NCBI GenBank assembly: GCA_036375215.1
Contig: DASUSH010000004.1
Coordinates: forward strand, 1 to 14,101
Origin: DASUSH01 sp036375215
GTDB taxonomy: Bacteria; Actinomycetota; Thermoleophilia; Solirubrobacterales; 70-9
Length of the DNA: 14,101 nt
Reading direction: 5' to 3'
The notes under the pieces are model-generated. The model had not been told where the DNA came from, made no database searches, and saw only the letters and a program-made list of their open reading frames with translations. Position 1 is the stretch's first letter, and each line of letters starts with the position of its first letter. Shown one piece after another: positions 12,196-14,101 of this stretch. A program made the translations under genes and the position numbers.

Positions 12196-14101
12196 AGCCT
12201 CCGGCGGCGCTCAGGTCGGGGCGCTCCGCCGATTCCTCGACGAGGCGGTCGGTGACCTCGGGCAGCGCCATCGCGCCCAGGTCGCCGCGCTCGTGGGAGC
12301 GGATCGAGACCTCTCCGGCCTCCAGCTCGCGGTCGCCGACGACGAGCATGTAGGGGGCCTTGGCGAGCTCCGCGTCGCGGATCTTCTTGCCGACCGACTC
12401 CGAGCGCTCGTCGACCCGCACCCGCAGGCCGGCGTCGTGGAGCGCGGCGCGGACGGTCTCCGCGTACTCGTTGTGGCGGTCGGCGACCGGCAGCACGATC
12501 ACCTGCTCGGGGGCGAGCCAGAGCGGGAACCGGCCGCCGTGGTGCTCGATCAGGATCCCGGCGAACCGCTCCATCGAGCCGAGCAGTGCCCGGTGGATCA
12601 TCACCGGCCGGTGCTCGGCGTTGTCGGCGCCGGTGTAGGTGAGCTCGAAGCGCTTTGGCATGAAGTAGTCGACCTGGCAGGTGCCGCACTGCCACGAGCG
12701 CCCGAGCGCGTCGGTCACGTGGAAGTCGATCTTCGGGCCGTAGAAGGCGCCGTCGCCGTGGTTCACCGCATAGGGGCGGCCGATCCGCTCGAGCGCGTCG
12801 CCGAGCGCGGCCGTCGCCGCCTCCCACTCCTCGTCGGTGCCGATCGACTTCTCGGGGCGGGTGGAGAGCTCGACGCGGACGTCGTCGAACCCGAACGTCG
12901 CGTAGAGCTCGTCGATCGCCTCGACGATGTCGATCACCTCGCCGGGGACCTGCTCGATCGTGCAGTACACGTGGGCGTCGTCCTGGGTGAAGGAGCGCAC
13001 CCGCAGGAGGCCGTGCAGGACGCCCTCGCGCTCGAAGCGGAAGACCTGGCCGAACTCGGCGAGGCGCAGCGGCAGGTCGCGGTAGGAGTGCCGGCCGGAG
13101 TCGTAGGCAAGACAGGCGCCGGGGCAGTTCATCGGCCGCAGGGCGAACCGGCGCTCGCCCGCGCGCTCGCGCTCCGCGGGCTCGGTGAAGAACATGTTCT
13201 CGCGGTAGTTGTCGTAGTGGCCCGAGCGATGCCAGAGCTCCTCGTCGAGCACCTGCGGGGTCTTCACCTCCTTGTAGCCGCGCCTGCGGAGCTGGCTCTG
13301 CACCTCGGCCTCGATCGTGCGCAAGAGGATCGTGCCGTTCGGCTGCCAGAACGGCATCCCGGGCGCCTCGGGGCGGAAGGTGAAGAGCCCGAGCTGGGGG
13401 CCGAGGCGGCGGTGGTCGCGTTCGCGCGCCTGCTCGATCTGCTCGACGTGGCGCTCGAGGTCCTGCTCGGTAAAGAACGCGGTGCCGTAGATCCGGGTCA
13501 GCATCTGCCGGGTCTCGTCGCCGCGCCAGTAGGCGCCGGCGGTCGAGGTCAGCTTGAAGGCGCCGATCCGCGCGGTCGAGGGCGCGTGCGGGCCGCGGCA
13601 GAGGTCCTCGAACGGGCCGTTGCGGTACAGCGAGACCGATTCGACCCCCTCGTCGCGGACGAGGTCCTCGATCAGCTCGACCTTGTATGGCTGGTCCTCG
13701 GCGGCGAAGCGCTCCATCGCCGCGCCCGGGGCGACGTCGGTGCGCTCGAACGGCTCGTCGGCGGCGACGTGCCTCGCCATCTCGGCCTCGATCCGCTCGA
13801 GGTCGGAGTCCGACGGCCGGAAGCCGTCCGGGAACTCGAAGTCGTAGTAGAAGCCGTCCTCGATCGGCGGCCCGATCGAGACCTTGGTCTCCGGCCACAG
13901 GTCGAGCACGGCCGTCGCGAGCACATGGGCGGTGTCGTGCCGCAGGACCTCGAGCGCTTCGGGCCTCCCCGGCGTCAGGATCTCGATCTGCCTGCCGTCG
14001 TCCAGCGGCGCGCCGAGGTCACGGACGTCGCCGTTCACGCTGACCGCCAGGGCGTCCTTCGCCAGCCGCGGGCCGATCGCCGCCGCAGCGTCGGCTCCGG
14101 T
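12194..14101 (-). CDS. thrS: Threonyl-tRNA synthetase; 5' end beyond the window
   Basis: Charges tRNA(Thr). The 635 visible residues lack only the extreme N-terminus. They open within the TGS domain (TGADAAAAIGPRLAKDALAV). An intact editing domain follows, with HDTAH (H55, H59) and CRGPHAP (C168, H172), the residues that clear mischarged Ser-tRNA(Thr). The class II core has motif 2-type sequence FGQVFRFEREGVLHGLLRVRSF and the three zinc ligands C326 (MNCPG), H377 (QDDAH) and H503 (MIHRALLGS). The C-terminal anticodon-binding domain starts near PLWLAPEQVIVLPV. Comparison with E. coli zinc ligands 334/385/511 gives a constant offset of 8, so about 10 residues are probably missing. The TGS domain is real upstream of the internal GTG at 14038, so that GTG is not the start. 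The stop at 12196-12194 overlaps a 12-bp palindrome; no terminator follows. Confidence 0.97.
   Translation of the reverse strand, partial: TGADAAAAIGPRLAKDALAVSVNGDVRDLGAPLDDGRQIEILTPGRPEALEVLRHDTAHVLATAVLDLWPETKVSIGPPIEDGFYYDFEFPDGFRPSDSDLERIEAEMARHVAADEPFERTDVAPGAAMERFAAEDQPYKVELIEDLVRDEGVESVSLYRNGPFEDLCRGPHAPSTARIGAFKLTSTAGAYWRGDETRQMLTRIYGTAFFTEQDLERHVEQIEQARERDHRRLGPQLGLFTFRPEAPGMPFWQPNGTILLRTIEAEVQSQLRRRGYKEVKTPQVLDEELWHRSGHYDNYRENMFFTEPAERERAGERRFALRPMNCPGACLAYDSGRHSYRDLPLRLAEFGQVFRFEREGVLHGLLRVRSFTQDDAHVYCTIEQVPGEVIDIVEAIDELYATFGFDDVRVELSTRPEKSIGTDEEWEAATAALGDALERIGRPYAVNHGDGAFYGPKIDFHVTDALGRSWQCGTCQVDYFMPKRFELTYTGADNAEHRPVMIHRALLGSMERFAGILIEHHGGRFPLWLAPEQVIVLPVADRHNEYAETVRAALHDAGLRVRVDERSESVGKKIRDAELAKAPYMLVVGDRELEAGEVSIRSHERGDLGAMALPEVTDRLVEESAERPDLSAAGG

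Noticed and set aside
14036..14038. thrS starting at the GTG at 14038
   Set aside because: Translation upstream of it stays open to the window edge and reads as a normal TGS domain (TGADAAAAIGPRLAKDALAV), so the real start lies outside the window.
1..14101. CRISPR array, tRNA, rRNA, transposase, toxin-antitoxin or defence genes
   Set aside because: I saw no spaced direct repeats, cloverleaf or rRNA-like stretches, and all the coding space is accounted for by twelve housekeeping or lipid genes. No such system can be supported.

Overview
The window is high-GC DNA in which every supported gene lies on the minus strand, so transcription runs from position 14101 towards 1. Gene content and order (thrS, infC-rpmI-rplT, an rRNA methyltransferase, pheS-pheT, argC-argJ-argB-argD, then a DesA3-type desaturase with its reductase) point to an actinobacterium. 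The deep-branching class Thermoleophilia is my guess, but I cannot prove the class from this sequence. The infC-rpmI-rplT-tsnR-pheST-argCJBD order is close to what I recall from Mycobacterium tuberculosis, so most of the window is an ordinary, conserved housekeeping block.

Layout in transcription order: (1) 14101-12194, threonyl-tRNA synthetase, lacking only its first residues at the window edge. (2) 12193-12033, an intergenic region with a good -10 hexamer, a palindrome at the thrS stop, and a leader with a hairpin and a possible 10-codon ORF. (3) 12032-10720, infC, rpmI and rplT (IF3, L35, L20). (4) 10742-10665, a long hairpin spanning the rplT stop followed by a textbook intrinsic terminator, with only 12 bases between its U-tract and the next start codon. 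(5) 10652-6363, a SpoU/TrmH-type methyltransferase, pheS and pheT, chained by overlaps. (6) 6370-2186, argC, argJ, argB and argD, again chained by overlaps and overlapping pheT by 8 bases. (7) 2185-2061, a relatively AT-rich gap with nested palindromes, probably a promoter and operator. (8) 2060-1, a ferredoxin-reductase-like flavoprotein and a membrane fatty-acid desaturase, the latter cut by the window edge.

The genes form three functional groups. The translation group charges tRNA(Thr) and tRNA(Phe), starts translation and builds or modifies the 50S subunit. The arg group converts acetylglutamate to acetylornithine and then ornithine, with ArgJ recycling the acetyl group. The last two genes form an electron-transfer chain (NAD(P)H to FAD to 2Fe-2S to the desaturase di-iron site) that introduces double bonds into membrane acyl chains.

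I found no CRISPR array, transposase, tRNA, rRNA, toxin or defence gene, and no clearly new multi-gene system. The best leads are small structures: a GGGGTC-A-GACCCC palindrome carried in frame inside pheT, a perfect 8-bp inverted repeat inside pheS exactly where a cysteine motif is altered, the attenuator-like hairpin pair between rplT and the methyltransferase gene, the unusual infC start and leader, and the palindromic site in front of the desaturase operon.
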